A stretch of 7,890 nt of DNA from Chitinispirillales bacterium (GTDB taxonomy: Bacteria; Fibrobacterota; Chitinivibrionia; Chitinivibrionales; Chitinispirillaceae): NCBI GenBank assembly GCA_031254445.1, contig JAIRUL010000184.1:1-7890 (forward strand), written 5' to 3'. Positions 6,132 through 7,890 of the stretch are shown here, piece after piece. Each line of letters opens with the position of its first letter. Within the stretch, counting starts at the first letter, position 1. Under the pieces are notes generated by a model that worked only from the letters and a program-made list of their open reading frames with translations, was not told where the DNA came from and did not search any database. Made by a program: the position numbers and the translations under genes.

Positions 6132-7890
6132 AGAATTTAAAAGATTTTGACTTTAAAGACTTTGACTTTAAAGACTTCCACAAAAAGACCTCAAGGCACA
6201 ACATCAGCCCCAACACAACCCAAATCCAATAAGACCACGCATTATTCGACAGATTCCCGATTTGCTCTAGGAACTGCCCAGCTTCAAAATAATATATGCC
6301 GCCGCTATTCCCCAACTCCGGCCTCTCAAAATCCATCTCGCTCTCTAACGGATGCGGCGACACCGCGAAGTTTGCTGTTTCGCCGCTTGATGATACTAGC
6401 GTGTAGACGCCGGGCTTGTCCACGCGCACGTAGGGCTGGTTCGACCACGCGGCCGCTACCTTCCCGTCTCTATCGTAGAGCGTCCCGGTACGCCCGCCGC
6501 CGAAGAAAGGGTTGCGGACGGCGTAGCCGGCGTACCGCGCCTCGTCCGCCTGCCCGCGCCCCGCTAAGAGCGCGTAGCGGCCTAAGCGGTCTACGAAAGG
6601 GACGAAGAAGCCGGTCTCGCAGAGGTTGTTGGACTGCGTGACGCCTATGGGCGTTGCGATTATTAGTATATTGGAACCGGCGTGGATGTTGGACGTAACG
6701 AGCGCGTGATGGTTCATGCTAAGCATAACAAGCTTGTGCTCAAAAATCGGAGACATGAATCGATAAATTTTTGAGTTTTTGCTTGACATAGCGGGAAAGC
6801 CCCGCCAGAGCGTGGAGTTCGTATCAACGAGCATTGGGCTTAGCCCCTTCTCCGCGACCTGAACGCTTGGGAAAACCTTCTGATTGGAGGTAATGCCGCG
6901 AAAGACCGACCTGCCGAAGTCGTCTCCGCGCTCCGGGTCTAATGCGACTATAACCCCCTTGCCGATGGCGCCGCCGACGATGAACGACTCTAAGACGCGC
7001 GAGCGGCCGTTGAAGCTGTTTACTATCACCAAGTCCGCCGCGTTGATATCCTCGTACGAGAGGTCGGGGCCCTCTTTGAGAACGACCTGATTCCAAAACG
7101 ACGGCCCGGCAGCCCGCAAAGCCGCGCCTATGACCTTGTTGCGCTGCACGCTCCCCACGATGAGCGCCGTGCGGCCCGTCTCCTCCGAGACCGTGAAGTA
7201 GTCAATATTGTCGAACGGTAACGGATCGCTCGCGTGAAGCTCCACTTTCCCAAAAGCCCCAATTTTCGCGGGCGGCAGGTCAAACATCACTGTAACGGAG
7301 TCGTTAGCCGCGCAGGCGACGCTGCGCTGCCCAATCCGCAAATCACCCACCGTCAACTCAACATACGTAGAATCCATCGCCGCGCCAAGCGCACGGACGA
7401 CGACAGATACGCCTCCGTTGAGCGATGCGCCGTTTACAGCCGTTACCGAGTAATTGCGCGGAGTATGCGGCGCAAGCGAAACGCATATCGCCTTGCCGCC
7501 GCTATCAGCCAATATTGACCTAAGGGAATCGAACACCTCTACCGTACCGCGCTGAAAATCGCTCAGTAATATAAATACGGCAGGCGACTGGGGCGGACGT
7601 GACGACCGCGCCGCCGTAAAAGCGTCTACGGCCTCGCGAAGGTTCACCGGCCCAAAGCGTCCGGCGAACCTTTGCGGGCCGCTTACGGCTTGCGGCCTGT
7701 CCGCGGCAGCTTGCTTATCCGCCGACAAAACGAAACGCCCGCTCTCGTGATCGAAATAATGGCGCTCTGCTGATGACGGAAGCGTGCGCGTCAGCGAATC
7801 GGCAATCCCCGCAGCCCGCGCCCCCAGCTGCACCCCGTTTTCAACGAACTCCATGCTCACCGTGGGGTCAATCCACGTATAAACAGCGCA
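6103..7890 (-). CDS. BatA-type von Willebrand factor A-like membrane protein, 5' end outside window
   Basis: The reading frame is open to the window edge (10 codons beyond the GTG at 7860, giving AVYTWIDPTVSMEF), so the N-terminus is missing and GTG 7860 is not the real start. Residue numbers here count from that GTG. The visible part begins at the metal-site loop of a VWA domain (DPTVS, cf. DxSxS) and continues to FILLSDFQRGT (about 96-106), typical of this family. Next come beta-rich segments ending in DPLPFDNIDYFTV (about 212-224), then an amidotransferase-like fold (about 229-310, TALIVGS and LVIVNSF). A further beta domain follows (ANFAVSPHPLESEM, about 496-509). A single membrane helix (about 541-561) precedes a basic tail (KSLKSKSLKSKSFK). 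Family members usually carry N-terminal membrane helices too, and sit beside MoxR/Bat genes, which would be to the right. The role is uncertain (envelope or stress-related in other bacteria). The last nine codons (FQTKPTAS, TAA) are the intergenic repeat. Confidence 0.82.
   Translation of the reverse strand, partial: CAVYTWIDPTVSMEFVENGVQLGARAAGIADSLTRTLPSSAERHYFDHESGRFVLSADKQAAADRPQAVSGPQRFAGRFGPVNLREAVDAFTAARSSRPPQSPAVFILLSDFQRGTVEVFDSLRSILADSGGKAICVSLAPHTPRNYSVTAVNGASLNGGVSVVVRALGAAMDSTYVELTVGDLRIGQRSVACAANDSVTVMFDLPPAKIGAFGKVELHASDPLPFDNIDYFTVSEETGRTALIVGSVQRNKVIGAALRAAGPSFWNQVVLKEGPDLSYEDINAADLVIVNSFNGRSRVLESFIVGGAIGKGVIVALDPERGDDFGRSVFRGITSNQKVFPSVQVAEKGLSPMLVDTNSTLWRGFPAMSSKNSKIYRFMSPIFEHKLVMLSMNHHALVTSNIHAGSNILIIATPIGVTQSNNLCETGFFVPFVDRLGRYALLAGRGQADEARYAGYAVRNPFFGGGRTGTLYDRDGKVAAAWSNQPYVRVDKPGVYTLVSSSGETANFAVSPHPLESEMDFERPELGNSGGIYYFEAGQFLEQIGNLSNNAWSYWIWVVLGLMLCLEVFLWKSLKSKSLKSKSFKFFFQTKPTAS
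6148..6177. repeat. Tandem 15-mer in the 3' end of the BatA-like gene
   Basis: The 15-mer TGACTTTAAAGACTT occurs twice in exact tandem, with a degenerate partial copy at 6136-6147. The unit is in frame (five codons) and encodes the KSLKS/KSLKS part of the cytoplasmic tail. The same AAAGTC/TTTAAA words fill the spacers around the other genes. Confidence 0.85.

Noticed and set aside
6103..7860. BatA-like gene starting at GTG 7860
   Set aside because: The frame stays open to the window edge and the upstream codons contribute the VWA metal-site Asp, so the true start is outside.

Overview
The window carries four protein-coding genes, all on the minus strand. Their coding sequence is fairly GC-rich, and the spacers are AT-rich and repeat-laden. 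In transcription order (right to left) they are: the 3' part of a BatA-type, von Willebrand factor A-like membrane protein that runs off the right edge (6103-7890); a full-length cobalamin-dependent methionine synthase, metH (2380-5865); a secreted protein of unknown function that looks like a metallopeptidase with a broken HExxH motif (1232-2275); and a radical SAM protein with a C-terminal helix-hairpin-helix, of the putative DNA modification/repair family (89-1213). I see no plus-strand gene, RNA gene, CRISPR array or recognisable transposase.

The signal peptide and the BatA-like membrane protein fit a Gram-negative bacterium, perhaps of the Bacteroidota/Fibrobacterota type. That is inference from gene families only and the phylum is not established. 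The genes do not form an obvious single pathway. MetH serves methionine synthesis and folate/SAM turnover, the radical SAM protein consumes SAM, and the other two are envelope or secreted proteins. The last two genes are 18 bp apart and probably co-transcribed. metH and the secreted protein are separated by 104 bp containing a short hairpin. metH and the BatA-like gene are separated by 237 bp filled almost entirely with repeats.

The most unusual content is a family of interspersed repeats. Its core, TTTTTCAGACGAAGCCTA, is often completed by GGCTTCA to give a small hairpin and is embedded in AAAGTC/AAAATC-type simple sequence. Five copies of the core occur. A two-core block of about 90 bp lies at the left edge (1-91), and a closely similar block lies in the opposite orientation upstream of metH (about 5895-5987), so metH and the two genes after it are bracketed by inverted copies. 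Around 5962-6131 a longer version of the element, with a second hairpin (GTGTGGCG/CGCCACAC), forms an inverted dimer with arms over 70 bp. One arm reaches into the BatA-like gene and supplies its last codons and its stop.

Two interdomain linkers of MetH are also unusual. One contains a heptanucleotide tandem repeat whose unit is not a multiple of three. The other is a Ser/Thr/Lys-rich stretch whose DNA resembles the intergenic repeat words.
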